From positions 11,323,522-11,387,521 of the forward strand of contig JABAKD010000004.1 in the NCBI GenBank assembly GCA_012845835.1: DNA of 64,000 bases. The letters run 5' to 3'. The position numbers were made by a program, and so were the translations under genes. The notes under the pieces are model-generated. The model did not search any database. It worked only from the letters and a program-made list of their open reading frames with translations, and was not told the origin of the DNA. The stretch is from Undaria pinnatifida. Its lineage: Eukaryota; Sar; Phaeophyceae; Laminariales; Alariaceae. Below, one piece after another: positions 43,725 to 55,042 of this stretch (position 1 is its first letter; each line of letters begins with the position of its first letter).

Positions 43725-44035
43725 AAAAAAAACTACACTCCATCCGGCTGTGTGATCAATGTGAGATCAAAGATTTTGTCGCAACTCATATTTACAAGCT
43801 GTGTGTGCTGTTCCGATCGCGTGTATTACGGGTTTTGTGTCCTCATTAAGGATATAGGTCGGCGACTCCCCTTGGAAATACAGTGTAGCTATCAGGGTCA
43901 ACATGGTGATGTTAGACAGTCAGTGCGCGGAAAATATAAAACCCGTTTCTGAGGGGGACAAAATCTGACAGCTGTGGAAGGAAATGCATCAGTTTATCAA
44001 ATGTATCCTGTAAGTCGTATGACCGGTGAGGGGAG
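43725..44035 (-). repeat. RepC 3' end, inverted copy
   Basis: It begins ACTACACTCCATCCGGCTGT, then the terminal block, CCTCATTAAGGATATAGGTC and TGACAGCTGTGGAAGGAAAT, and stops at GGGGAGGGCGG just before the next copy starts in the opposite orientation. Confidence 0.85.
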
Positions 44036-44039
44036 GGCG

Positions 44040-45560
44040 GATATATATAACACATTGTATGCCACACCTATGTTGTATACCAAACCTGAAGACTGTATTG
44101 TGTACCACACCTAACGTCAAACCTGCTAGAATAATAAGCGATACCAGGCGGGCAATATATTGCGATGCATTCCTTCTACAACCGTCAGATTTGTCCTCTT
44201 GAAGGATTTGAAGCTCACGCGCACATATTGAGCTTTTCCCCCCCGCCTCCCCCACCCCGATCCCCCGTGTTTAAAAACCGTGTTCACACGGCTGACCTAA
44301 AATCAAAATCTGCCAGAGTATAAAACACTACCAGGAGCTGATACCACCTCATTGTATCTCTAGCCATCCATGCCGTAGCTCCGATTCGTTTTGCGCTCCC
44401 CCCTCTCCCCCCCCCATCCCCCTCTGTTTTCGCCCGCTCCCTCTTGTTCAAACGTCCGACATAAAATCGCAACTGCCAGATGACTAAACACTACCGCGCA
44501 GTTGATATCACCTTATAATATTGTTTCTGGACATCCATGCTGAAGCACAAATCACCCCCCCCCCCCCCCCCCCAACGCCCCCTCCTTCCCCACTCCCCAT
44601 CAAAGTAATAAACGTTACCAGGCAACTGATATCACCTCATTATCGTTTTAGCCATCTATGCCGTAGCTCCAATCCATTTCCGCGGCTTCCCCCCTCAGAT
44701 TTCCCCGCTCCCTCTTGCTCAAACGCCCCACCTGAAATTGAAATCTGCCAGGGAAATGCGCACTACCACGCGGTTGATACCACCTTTTTTTATTTCTATC
44801 CATTCATGCTGTAGCTCCAATTGCCCCCCCCCCCCTCCCCCTCCCAACGCCCCCTCCTTCCCCACCACCCGCACCATCGCCTAGACCTAGCACCACGCCT
44901 ATAGCAAACCCCTACATCTATGTGACATAAAGCCGTTGGAACGCCCCCCCCCCTCACCCCCAACCCCCCCTCCCCACCCACCCCTTCGAGCACTCCGCCC
45001 TCTCCTCACTGGTTGTACGACTCTCAGGATATACATGATAAACTGATGCATTGCTTCTCAAACCGTCAGATTGTTCCCTTAAAGGATTTATTGTTTCCGC
45101 GCATTAATTGAGTTGCCCTGCCCGTTCCCCCCCCGCTCCCTCTTGTTCAAACCCAGGCCCTGACGCCTGTAAAAACTCCGCTCTCCCCTCACCAGTTATA
45201 CGACTTACCGGATGCACTTGATAACCTGATGCATTTTCTTTCATAGCTGTCACATTCTGTCCCCGTCAAAAACGGGTTTTGTAGTTTCCGCGAATAGACT
45301 GACATCATCCTGTTGACCCTGATAGCTACATACACTGTAGCTCTAGGGGGAGTCGCAGACCTATATAACGCTTTTAGTGGTGGCACCCCTGTTTGGGGGC
45401 AATTTTTCTTGAATTCAGTATGGGAAGGGATTTCGGGGCTCTAAAAGGATTAACGAAGACACACACCCAATACGCGCGATCGGAGTATCACACACAGCTT
45501 GCGAAGATGAGTTTCGACAAAATCTTCGATCTCGCAGCTGGATGAAGTGCATTTTATTTT
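44040..45560 (+). repeat. RepC copy C, 5' truncated
   Basis: It contains the C-tract modules, in RepC order, from the CAAACCTGCTAGAATAATAA module to the terminal CTCGCAGCTGGATGAAGTG. One region near 45365-45430 (AGTGGTGGCACCCC) is an insertion not seen in other copies. Confidence 0.8.
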
Positions 45561-45609
45561 TGTAATATCTTTGTGCTGGAGAAGAACAGATTGCTGCAGC
45601 ATGCCAGAG

Positions 45610-45775
45610 ATTGTTGTTGTTGTTGTTGTTGTTATTGTTGTTCTCACACAAACTCGCATAATCAAGTCCGTGGTCACAGGACAGGCTCCAGTCACTCAGG
45701 AGCTGAGGAATACCCCAGGAAAAAACACACACACAACCCAAGGTGGTACACGCATACCAGGTATATCACAGAGAT
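45610..45775 (+). repeat. TTG repeat, 5' part
   Basis: (TTG)n then TTCTCACACAAACTCGCATA, GTCACAGGACAGGCTCCAGT and GAGCTGAGGAATACC as in the other copies. It breaks off near 45775. Confidence 0.88.
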
Positions 45776-45897
45776 GCACATTATTGTTGTGTATTTTCAA
45801 CCATCTTACCCCGGTGTCGTCACTAGGGGGCAGTCATCGGTATAGTGTACCAGGTACGTATTTCCTTTGGGTTGGGGTTAGAGAGTTAGTTCCATCC

Positions 45898-46099
45898 ATG
45901 TATGTATGTTGTGCCTGTCGTACCCAGTACTAGGGCATGACATTGCGTTGTCGAATGCATTACGATGCATTATCTCTGTGTCGTAGCTTGTGACCACAGA
46001 GCTGATCTTTCTAGGGTGAAGAATCAGTACGGACACTGGGTGTGCTGGATGTCGACGAGTAGAAGAACGGTTTAATGTGAAGAACACACACACACACAT
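45898..46099 (-). repeat. RepH copy 6
   Basis: Reverse-strand RepH, from the ATGTATGTTGTGCCTGTCGT word to the CA/TG run at 46084-46098. The terminal 25 bp (GAATAC side) are missing. Confidence 0.88.
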
Positions 46100-46315
46100 T
46101 ATGAATGTAGGACACCCCCTGCTGCACGGACGAAACAACACGAAGAAGGGGGAAAATGCGAGAGGAAATCCCTTCCGCGAACCACAGGCGTAGGCGGAAG
46201 GTACCCAGCGCCGCCATGGGAGCCGCCAGACGACGTAGAAAGATGTGTATTATAATTGACTCCTCCGGAGGGGACGGTAGGAAGAGGGAAATCGAAACGA
46301 AGTGGGAAGAAAGTC

Positions 46316-46352
46316 AAGTCGAGTCAAGTCAAGTCAAGTCAAGTCAAGTCCA
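46316..46352 (+). repeat. TCAAG pentanucleotide repeat
   Basis: About six GTCAA/TCAAG units in tandem, one with a G-to-A-type change. Confidence 0.9.
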
Positions 46353-46589
46353 GTGACCGCGAGGGAGTCACCCGTCCCAAGTCTAAACCCCTCCTCGTAT
46401 CAATTCCTTAACCCCTTTAGAGCCCCCGAACCCTTCCCTACACTATATCCAAGTAATTTTATCCCTAAAACGGGTTTCCAGTTGTAAAGGGGTTAACAAG
46501 CACCCACAGATACTCGCGTGCCATACTATCGCCATCTGGCCTATATCACCACGCACGGCATTCATCTTATATCTATATATATAGATATT

Positions 46590-46728
46590 TTCACACTTCT
46601 ACTTTCCAGCTTCTGGACAAGCCGTGGTCACAGGTGTCGTCCCTTCTGCCCCCCGGCTCCTGCCTTCAATTTTTATCGCGCAAAGGGTTCAGCAACCCCA
46701 CTGCTCGTCGATTTCTTATCGAGTGTAT
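46590..46728 (-). repeat. SINE-A, 3' part
   Basis: The minus strand matches the tail half of SINE-A (GGGTTGCTGAACCC, ATTGAAGGCAGGAGCC, CACGGCTTGTCCAGAAGCTG). The head is lost. Confidence 0.75.
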
Positions 46729-46844
46729 AGTATATGCGGGTTTCCCGCTATTGTTTATACCAGGTATAGTGTACTAAACACCGGCATCAAGTCCTTACGC
46801 TTCATTTTTTATAAATATAGAGTAATCTATACCATTAGTTTATA

Positions 46845-47083
46845 TACGCCCTTCCCCCCCCCCCCCCCCCCCCCCCCTCCCCCCACCCCCGCCCCCACCC
46901 CCCACCCTCCCCCCCCCAACCCATCTCAACCCCACCTTCTCTTTACTCACTGATTGTACGACTTACCCCAGGATATACACGATAAACTGATGTATTATTT
47001 CCAAAAATGTCACATTTATCCCCTCGAAATAATGTATAGTTTCCAGGCACATATCGAGCTGCCCCCCCCCCCCCCTCCGCCCC

Positions 47084-47114
<31 letters not shown>

Positions 47115-47522
47115 GCCCCCAATAATATACTGGTGCCAAAACCGTCAGATTTATCCCCTCGAAAGGATTTATAGATTACATGCACAAATTGCCCTTCCCC
47201 CCCCCCCCCCCCCCCCCCCCCCCGCCCCCCTCCAAACCCGCTCGCTTTTGATCAAAACCAGGCCCCCCCTTTCCCTTTACAGCTGTCAGATTTTGTCCCC
47301 CTCAGAAACGGGTTTTATAGTTTCCGCGCACAGACTGACTAAAATCATCCTGTTGACCCTGATAGCTACACTGTAGCTGTAAGGGGAGTCGCCGACCTAT
47401 ATCCTTAATGAGGACACACAACTCGTAATGCGCGCGATCGGAGTATCACACACAGCTTGCAAAGATGAGTTTCGACGAAATCTTCGATCTCACAGCTGGA
47501 GTGTATTTTAATTTTTATAATA
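46845..47522 (+). repeat. RepC copy D, 5' truncated, with long C tracts
   Basis: It consists of the last four modules; C tracts of 15-25 bases at 46853, 47062, 47085 and 47195. It ends CTCACAGCTGGAGTGTATTT with an AT-rich terminus. Confidence 0.88.
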
Positions 47523-47524
47523 TA

Positions 47525-47590
47525 CGCTGAGTCACAACACAGAGAGATTGGGTCGTGGGTTCGAATCACCCACCGACTTCATATTTTTTG
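47525..47590 (+). repeat. SINE-B-like tRNA-related module
   Basis: GGTCGTGGGTTCGAATCACC with the following CACCGACTTCA is a T-arm (B-box) that shares its 3' continuation with the minus strand at 58435-58460. Only this half is present. Confidence 0.55.
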
Positions 47591-47639
47591 TTATCTTTGA
47601 GCATGCGCGCTTGAGATATTATGTTATGGCTATTGGTAT

Positions 47640-48120
47640 TAAGACACTGTTGTTATCACATTAACTCGCATAATCAAGTCCGTGGTCACAGGAGGACAGG
47701 ATCCAGTCACTCTGGAGCTGAAGATTACTCCAGGGAGAAAGCACAAACAAACCAAAGGTAGGTGGTACATGGATACGATATATCACAGCTGACGCAATTC
47801 GTGCCGCTACTTGTACCAGAAACTTTTAAATAGTGAATTCGGGAGTCAGCCTACGATGTGCCACGTCCATACTGGTGCATACGCGTTTCTACTCGCACCT
47901 GGAAAAACCGACCATACCGCTTGCCACCCAAGAAAGACTACCACGTAAATATTGCACGTAGTAGTACCTGTTTATCACTACCCATACGCACGACAGGCGC
48001 AAGTCAATTGAAAAAAAAAACGAAGAAAAGAAGAGAAAATAAAGGGAAGACAAAACAAGAAAGCGAACAGCAAAAAATGAAAGAAAAAAAAAAAAGAAAA
48101 TATGGGGTCCATACTTGTGG
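47640..48120 (+). repeat. TTG repeat, long copy with purine tail
   Basis: It runs from TGTTATCACATTAACTCGCA through the GGTCACAGGAGGACAGGATCC and TACGATGTGCCACGTCCATA words to an A/G tail at 48005-48110, parallel to 22783-23240. The TATA-like word is changed here to TTTTAAATAG. Confidence 0.85.
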
Positions 48121-48218
48121 CTAAAATAACACAACGACGATTATAACCAGGGTAGACCTGTGGGACAGACACCCAGGTAGGGCAAGATATCATACATACA
48201 CTGGATGTTGTAAGTTGA

Positions 48219-48644
48219 TTAATTGACCTTGTCTTCAGATTTTCTTCTGGCCACGACATCATCGAGCATAGCCCTAACGTTTATTTTTTCAACGTTAGCA
48301 GCAATTTTTGGTTTATGGATACGATTTCTGAATCTCAACAGAGCAGGTACGGTAAATCACCCCCACGACGTAATCGAAAATGGTTTATTTATCGTATCGT
48401 TTCTTTAGTTCAACGTCAGCGGAACTTCTTGTTGTATGAATTCGATTCCCGTATTTCAACCGTAAGGTCGTTTAGCAAAGACTTTCATATGTTATTGCTC
48501 TGTGTTAGGTTAAAGTTGGGGGACACGGAGTGCCCCCTGCAGGTCTGCCAATTGCTTGAGCAGGTCCTCGGAGAGTACTCACTTTCGTTCCTTCGTAGAG
48601 ATGTAGATTTATTCGTTTCCACCAAAGCCCGGGATAGCTTCTGA
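48219..48644 (+). CDS. Unidentified ORF ending in a palindrome
   Basis: The frame is open from 48219; its first ATG is at 48315, giving 109 residues. It begins MDTISESQQSRYGKSPPRRN, is basic near the start and becomes amphipathic and leucine-rich (LLLCVRLKLGDTECPLQVCQ). The frame upstream of the ATG also looks protein-like (GHDIIEHSPNVYFFN), so this may be the last exon of a longer gene. Codons are more A/T-ending than in the 23.4-kb ORF. The TGA stop overlaps a perfect 26-bp palindrome. Family unknown. Confidence 0.4.
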   Translation, partial: LIDLVFRFSSGHDIIEHSPNVYFFNVSSNFWFMDTISESQQSRYGKSPPRRNRKWFIYRIVSLVQRQRNFLLYEFDSRISTVRSFSKDFHMLLLCVRLKLGDTECPLQVCQLLEQVLGEYSLSFLRRDVDLFVSTKARDSF

Positions 48645-48669
48645 GATCGGAGGCACGTGCCTCCGATCT
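48644..48669. repeat. Perfect 26-bp palindrome after a stop codon
   Basis: AGATCGGAGGCAC followed directly by its exact reverse complement. It would form a 13-bp stem without loop (or shorter stem with small loop) in RNA right at the stop of the ORF at 48219-48644. Confidence 0.95.
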
Positions 48670-49434
48670 ACTCCCTAACTCTCCCGAATATAAAACGCCA
48701 ACCTTATCATACGAAACCCATCCAAATAATCTCAAATTCGGATACCTACATACAGGCCTTTCGAGGCCGTATCTTAGCATTATCAGACATAAATATATAG
48801 TCTACCAAGATAATACATACCTGGTACACTATTTAATAGTGAGGGTACCCCAACTATATGTGCGATGCTTTGGAGTGCGAGGTCATTTTCCTTAACCCTA
48901 AAAAATTCACAGTCCAGTTACAAGCAGTGATTTGTTCCCATATCGAGAGAGGGGTGCCAGGCGTGATTTCATCCTACTTTAGTACGGCCACGTCATGGCT
49001 ACGTACTGCACTAATCAAGGCGGGGGCCTTCTTTGCTCCACATCGCTACGTTTACCAGGTTGGCAGGTACAAAACAGCAGCAGAACGCAATGTACTGCTG
49101 TAAGACAAATACCAGCATACAAGAGAGCCGGTGCTCCGTCTGGTGTAGCCCCCTACACCTCACGAGAAGAGCAGTAGCATATATATACTAGTATCAGATA
49201 CACTGTGTATTAATAGCAGCTGTACGTAAAAGTCACAATCGCCAGGGACGTATTTTTAATATTAGTGCAGGTGTTTTATTTTTTTCGTCTCGAGACACAG
49301 AGGGCGTCTTTCCTGGAAAATACAAGCCAGATACTCCAATAAAATATACTTCACCTGGTATGCCAGACTCGAACTCAGGTAGTAAGAAGTAGTCGCACAC
49401 ACATATCTCTTTACTCATTTTGGTGTGCCACCGA
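48670..49434. other. Unassigned stretch
   Basis: Only short ORFs. At 49340-49390 a single tRNA T-arm-like word on the minus strand (CCTGAGTTCGAGTC) occurs without a matching A-box. Confidence 0.4.
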
Positions 49435-49439
49435 GAATG

Positions 49440-50595
49440 CTCGCCTTCTCCCGCCAAATTCACACGACGGCATGCAAGCATGCGTGCGGTCGGATGATGG
49501 AGAGTGCTTAGATAAGTTCAACGTGGGACACGGTCTCAAGCAAGGATGCGTGCTCGCGCCACTGCTGTTCAACATTTTGTTTCACGGCGGTACTGCGTGT
49601 GGCCGAGGAACGCTTCCTCGCTGATGCAGCCATCACCGACAACACGGTGCAGCTCCAACGAGAGAAGGAGAAAGACGAGAAGAAGGGCACTTCACGCACA
49701 GGCAAAGTCGACAGGCGGAGGGGAGAGGAGGAGTAGGTGCAGATATTGTGGGGTATGCTGTCCGCGGACGATGCGGGCATCGTATCGCGATCATCAGAAG
49801 GTCTGGAGAGGATGATGACGGTGATCGTGACTGCGTGCTCAGCGTTCGGGCTTACGGTCTCCGAGGCGAAAACATAGCGTATGTGCCTGAAAACCAAAGG
49901 CGGGGGGAAAGTGTCGTTCACAATCAATGCAGCCGACCAGGTATACAAACAAACGATCGAGTTTGTGTACGTACTTATGCGGGGCTAACACCGCAGACAG
50001 AGACCTTAGCATTGAAATAACGCGACGTCTTCAGAACGCCTGGGCGTGCCATCAGCGGTACAAGATGGATTTCTATGGTCGCCCGGGTGTGCGCCTACGG
50101 TTGAAGGTGTGGTTGCTGAAAGCTGAGGTGGTCGAGACATTGCTTCACGGTTGCATGACGTGGAGCCCGAACAAGCCTGACTATGACAGGCTACGACGGG
50201 TTCACCACTCCTTGCTCCTTCGATGCCTCGGATGGTGGCAACGGAAGCGCGACGACCACGCCCTATCGCACGCCGGCGCGCTTGCCAATACGGCTTCCGA
50301 GAGCATAGAGGCGATAGTGCGCAAACGGAGAATATAGATTGCGGGATTCGTAGCACGTATGGGGAAGGAGCTTCTGCCGCAGAGGGTGATGTTTGGGAAG
50401 CTTGTTGGGGGTAAGGGCTACTCAGGGGGGCAAGAGAAGGATTGGCTGGCTCATCTGAAGGAGTATATGTCGGTCTTTGGAGTGAAATTGAATGGGTGGC
50501 GAAAGGCTGCTCAGAAAGCCGACAGATGGTTTGGACGAGTCGAGGACGGAGCCGAGTTGTTCATGCGAAATTGGCATGAGGCGGAGAGACGCTAG
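49440..50595 (+). pseudogene. LINE (non-LTR) reverse transcriptase, 3' part, broken
   Basis: Successive frames spell a reverse transcriptase. NSHDGMQACVRSDDGE and VGHGLKQGCVLAPLLFNILF are the LINE RT blocks ending in the RQGC-xxSPxLFN motif. A frameshift near 49580 leads into the palm, where the catalytic motif normally F/YADD reads SADD, followed by GLERMMTVIVTACSAFGLTV. After a TAG near 49872 and another shift come the thumb and C-terminal parts (ITRRLQNAWACHQRYKMDFY; LLHGCMTWSPNKPDYDRLRR). A TAG at 50335 interrupts the last part, which ends at 50595. At least two frameshifts and three stops make it inactive. The N-terminal endonuclease is absent, as in 5'-truncated LINEs. Confidence 0.9.
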
Positions 50596-50649
50596 GCTGC
50601 CGAGTGAAGCGCAAGGCTGCGGCAGCGCCATCTACCGTCGGCATCTCCA

Positions 50650-50735
50650 AGCGGCCGGGGGCAGGGGGGAGGGAGGGATGGGGCAGGGGGGGAGGGGGGG
50701 AAGAGGGGAAGGGGGGGGGGGAGGGGGGGGGGCGT
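50650..50735 (+). repeat. G-rich tract 3' of the LINE
   Basis: About 85 bases of GGGGG runs separated by A or AG, lying about 55 bp after the LINE stop codon. It may belong to its 3' untranslated region. Confidence 0.85.
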
Positions 50736-51179
50736 CTTGCCTGAGAGACTGCAGTCTGGGTCTGTTGATCATCGTCTTGGGAATTGTGGGCCTTCCAACG
50801 GCCGTCACAAGATAGACCGTCTGACTTCTTCGCCTTGTTGCGTTCTCTCCCCAGTGCCATTGAAGTATAGTCTAGACTTTGTGATGCTGTCCTTTTAATC
50901 GCCTAACGCCATTGTCAAAACTTCTATCTACTGGAGTTCTACTTTCTGCTCGACAAGAAAGTAATGGGTCTAGCGATATCGCTCGCCATAATGCTCAATA
51001 GGTGCTGAACGGCAAAGCATCAAGAATAATGCGTTCTTATTATAGCTTATATATGTTGACGACGGAGCACCTGCAAAACGTATAGCTTGTTGTATACCGC
51101 GAATCGCGTTGTATCTTCCTATTTGTGGGTGTTTTTGAGAGCCTCTAAAACACGTCTCTGAGAGCCTCAAAATCACTTG
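50736..51179. other. Unassigned stretch
   Basis: Nothing recognised apart from possible LINE 3' sequence in the first 100 bases. Confidence 0.35.
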
Positions 51180-51420
51180 CATAATCGTACATCGGCCTGG
51201 ACCTGGCACATCGTAGACTGACTCCCGATTTCACTTTTATATGTTTCTGGTGGAGGCATGAATTGCGTCAGCTGTGATATATGCGTGTACCACCTTGGGT
51301 TGTGTGTGTTTTTCCCTGGGGTATTCCTCAGATCCAGAGTGACTGGAGCCTGTCCTGTGACCACGGACTTGATTATGCGAGTTAATGTGAGAACAACAAC
51401 AACAACAACAACATCATCAC
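51180..51420 (-). repeat. TTG repeat, minus copy
   Basis: Runs from the CGGCCTGGACCTGGCACATC word to the (CAA)n at 51393-51412, the full reverse of the 5' half of the family. The TATA-like CATATAAAAGTGAAATCGG word is intact. Confidence 0.88.
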
Positions 51421-52182
51421 TTACCTGGTGGTGTGCGTGGTTACTCTTTTCTCGTTTAAATGAGCCATTCCGAGTTGTTTCATTTATTTTTGATGGCACA
51501 GAAGGTATAGACCGGCGGCGTAGACCTTCAAATGTGTCGAAAACATTGTGCAGAGCTGAACAAGGGGTGAGGGTTAAAATGAAACACGTTTATGACTCTC
51601 AAACTGTTGAGAGTATGAACCTTGGATTCAAAACTAAGTTTATGCTAACTCTATTCGAGCAGTGTATTCGCACGAATAAGATATGCAGTTGAATCTTAAT
51701 TTAAATCTTACGTTGAATCTTACGTTGAATCTCCACTGGAACTTAGATGTAGACGTAGATTTGAGTATGTTAAGGTTGTCCCGTTGTCCCGGTATTCTAC
51801 CGGACTAGGGGCATTGCTCCGTGATGATCAAGTGGTGATGAAACTCACCATGACCACTCTCCCAACTCTCCCTTCTCTTCTTCTTCTTCTTCTTCTTTCT
51901 TTGGCCTCAAGCGCCCTTTCCAAACTATCCCTTTTCTTTCTTATCACAAGTGATCTTAACAGAAAATTCGGTGCCACCTCAGCATCTCTTCGCACAAAAG
52001 ACAGAGCCTCCACACAACCATTTTGTTCACAGGCTATTAACAGGTTATGAACCTCGACCTTCGATATAAACATCATTCGGCACCAATCCAGATCTCACTG
52101 AAGTTTGTCGCGTCTTACCGGGAAGTTTGAGAGAAACCTTCATTACGCCGGCTACGGCATCAACATCAGCATTAGCATCACC
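51421..52182. other. Spacer left of the Copia remnant
   Basis: It contains a small tandem array of AATCTTACGTTG words (51690-51735) and a CTT run at 51880-51900. I looked for a long terminal repeat here and could not identify one. Confidence 0.4.
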
Positions 52183-53858
52183 ATGGGAGAGTCCACGGAA
52201 GCAGGTGATGCGGTAGACAAGCTCGTTAAAGCTCTCAACGGCAAATTTATTGGGCTTAACGTCGACGTATGGAAATTCACGGCTAAGTCCGTGATAAGTT
52301 TGCGTCATGCCGGGATCTCTGATATCCTAGACGGGCGACCTTGCCCCGAACCCAAACTAGTTAGTCGTCGTCCATCTTCTAGAAGAAGTAGGCCTTTACG
52401 AGCTGTAACTCGCAGCCAGGCCGCTGACGAAACGGACACTCTGTCCGGGAAACCACCCCCGGCTGACACAGCAGAAAATGTACCACCGGACGCAGGGGGT
52501 ACTCGCGTGGACACGGCGCATCTGCAACCATCATCTTCAGGATATGCTACACTCCCAGCCGCAACATCAGTTTTATGAGCCACGGATGACAACATCTCGA
52601 ATTTGGAAGACATCAAGCACTGGTACCGCGACAACCGTCTTCTCCCCGACGTCTTGTTTTTGAGCACATCGGGATCTGCGGCCAGCTTTCTTCTACAGTT
52701 CAAGCCCAAACGAGGTGAACATGCGAACGTAAAGGCTGCTTGGGATGGTATGGTTGGAAAATATAAAAATTCCACTCGCCAACGTAGACGTATACTCAAA
52801 CAACAACTAACGCATATGGTCATGACGGATGGGCAAGACCCAGACGTGTTCATAAATGAAGCATACTATTTACGGGATGGATCGGTGGACATGGGAGAGG
52901 TATTTAACGATGACAGCATATTGGACAGAGTGCTGGAAGGACTCACGGATGAATACTTGCAATAAAATATAGTGCCGAAGCAGATGATGACTTCACACTC
53001 GACCGAGCTGTGATAACAATGCGTAATATGTACGCGAATAGAGCTATGCGAACCGGGCCTTTGCGAAACGCGAAGGGGCGTGAATCTGCTATGGTAGTCA
53101 CGTCAACACCCTCAGCAGTAGTGATCTGTTCACACTGCAAAAAGCCAGGCTATCGATTCCAAAATTTCTTTAAACGCAAGGGAATTATGTCGGGGAAAAA
53201 ACCTCCCCCGACACCTCGAACGAATTCGTGGTGTAGCCTCCATGATACCGATCGCCACGATAATAGCGAATGTCGGTCTCAAATGCGGGACGACAATATA
53301 ACCCGCCGCCCTCGTTCTGGTCAACAAAATGGCCGGCATGATAGCAACCGCAGCGCTCACTCCAACACCGCCACAACTCCAACTTCAACAACGCAAATGG
53401 ACGCTTACGTCCCAGTGACACATGCTCCATCCACTACTGCGGCTGCGACTACAGCAGCTACTTTTACGTCCTTCGCGACTCCTCCCTGTCCATCCTCACC
53501 TCCAGTTTATTCTTTCATCGCCGCACCTCAGATCAACATCGCCGCGCAGCCCGTCAAATTCTCCATTAATGCGGACAGCGGAGCTTCTAGCCACTTCATC
53601 GACAATCAGCTTCTACCGGGCATCGAACATAAAAAGAACCACCACGTACAGCTGGGCTCTCCTGTAACAACAAACGTAGCGGGAAACCATCGCCTTCATG
53701 GCGTAGGTCAAGGTGTTTTGTTCGTTCAAGTGTCGGACCACATAGGCTCTAAGCACTCTGTGCAGCTTCCTGTCACGGTCGTACCAGGGCTAGGCAGGCA
53801 CCTATGTTCGAGGAAATCAGCTGCTACGAGAGGGGTCACTGTAATCATCGCCACATAG
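52183..53858 (+). pseudogene. Ty1/Copia gag and protease, frameshifted
   Basis: Starting at ATG 52183 (MGESTEAGDAVDKLVKALNG) the frame crosses one TGA (52576-52578) and continues through a Copia-type gag region (DPDVFINEAYYLRDGSVDMG; LDRVLEGLTDEYLQ). A one-base loss near 52960 shifts the frame. Then come YSAEADDDFTLDRAVITMRN, a zinc-knuckle remnant CSHCKKPGYRFQNF, in which the third and fourth ligands (normally His and Cys) are Tyr and Phe, and an aspartic protease with DSGAS. Domain order gag, knuckle, protease is that of Copia elements. Stop, frameshift and lost zinc ligands show that this copy is dead. Confidence 0.9.
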
Positions 53859-54001
53859 TTGTATCTGGGCATGGGTGCATTTGCTTTTCCCCTACGCAAA
53901 GGCAGCCACTGATCTTCTCTGCATCATGTCGACCTCACCACTGGTGCTACCAGCGGAACACCTGAGACAGAGTTTCCGACCATTTCTGGCAAAAAAAAAA
54001 T

Positions 54002-54330
54002 ACGGAAACCGTACTCGCTGTTCAAGCTTCAACTCCTACTGAAGCTACTTCCCCACCTAAAACCGTTCCAGCTATCATCGGTCACAGGAGGTTGGGTCAT
54101 CCTAAGCAGATGATGGCCGAGGCGAAAAATATCCCAGAGTGTGCGGTAATTTTTTCAGACACTCCATCGGCGTGTGATACGTGCAAAATCAATAAGAGCA
54201 CTCAACAGAAACACCTTAAGACATCGCCGCCTAACCTTTCCAGCGAACGTATGAAACTAGTGAGTACTGACCTGCTAGGATACGCCTACATGGCAAAATA
54301 TACTGACCATCACAGCAGGGTGAAGCCTCC
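54002..54330 (+). pseudogene. Copia GAG-pre-integrase and start of integrase
   Basis: The frame reads through HRRLGHPKQMMAEAKNIPE and CDTCKINKSTQQKH, giving the HHCC zinc-binding set of the integrase N-terminal domain (H-x4-H, then C-x2-C), followed by KLVSTDLLG, which carries the first catalytic Asp of the integrase core. The sequence leaves the integrase pattern soon after HHSRVK. The other catalytic residues, the reverse transcriptase and RNase H are absent. Confidence 0.85.
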
Positions 54331-54714
54331 TTCGTCGAAGAGCCGCCTTACGTTTTACCAACAGCAGACTCGGCCACTTCTCAAGCAAGAGCGCGTCAGC
54401 TGGCCCTACAACGCCAAGGATCTCCAAAACAGCTGTTTGATACCGTTTCGCAGTACACCAACAGGGCTCTCGGAATGGACCAAACAAACCGTCCAATATC
54501 TTTTTCGATGCCCAACACCTACGCGCAACCTGTGGCCTCACCACAAGCGGAAGAATGCAAATCATCAACGACTTCTGCTCGAAGATCAACGACTTCAGCA
54601 CGGAGAACTCCTTCTAAGCTCCAACACCTTAAGGTCGCAACTACAGCTTCGGCTCGCAAGACCGCTTTTGACCATCGCGATGGCCTTGTAAATTATCTCA
54701 GGCAACTTCCATGA
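54329..54714 (+). pseudogene. Copia downstream region after an internal deletion
   Basis: Immediately after the integrase start another frame is open for about 128 codons (FVEEPPYVLPTADSAT; RQLALQRQGSPKQLFDTVSQ; a Ser/Thr/Arg-rich part). It looks like the linker beyond the integrase core joined by a deletion. No RT follows. Confidence 0.5.
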
Positions 54715-55042
54715 TCGCAAAAAGAATTGCTTCATAAAGTTCCATTCAAGATTGCGGCGTTTCATAAGTGCGAAAAATTCGAAATTGATCCTGTTTCTAA
54801 TTCTGCCGTGTGCTCTCGGACTTTTCAATCGCGCGATGTACCGAGGACACAGAAGCACGTTACGCACAATCAAATAGGCAATGTACCGCCAAAACGATTG
54901 GCCTATAATAATTCAGCTACAAGACTGCAATGGACCGAGGAAAGGGAAGGATCACTAGAAGGATCACGCGCCCATCGCATCACAACCTTTCTCTCCCTCT
55001 CTGTCGAAACTTTTCTTCAGCCTTTCTTTACCTCCTATACAA

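Noticed and set aside
49340..49390. tRNA gene or SINE head from a CCTGAGTTCGAGTC word
   Set aside because: No A-box at the right distance and no recurrence of the flanks in the window.
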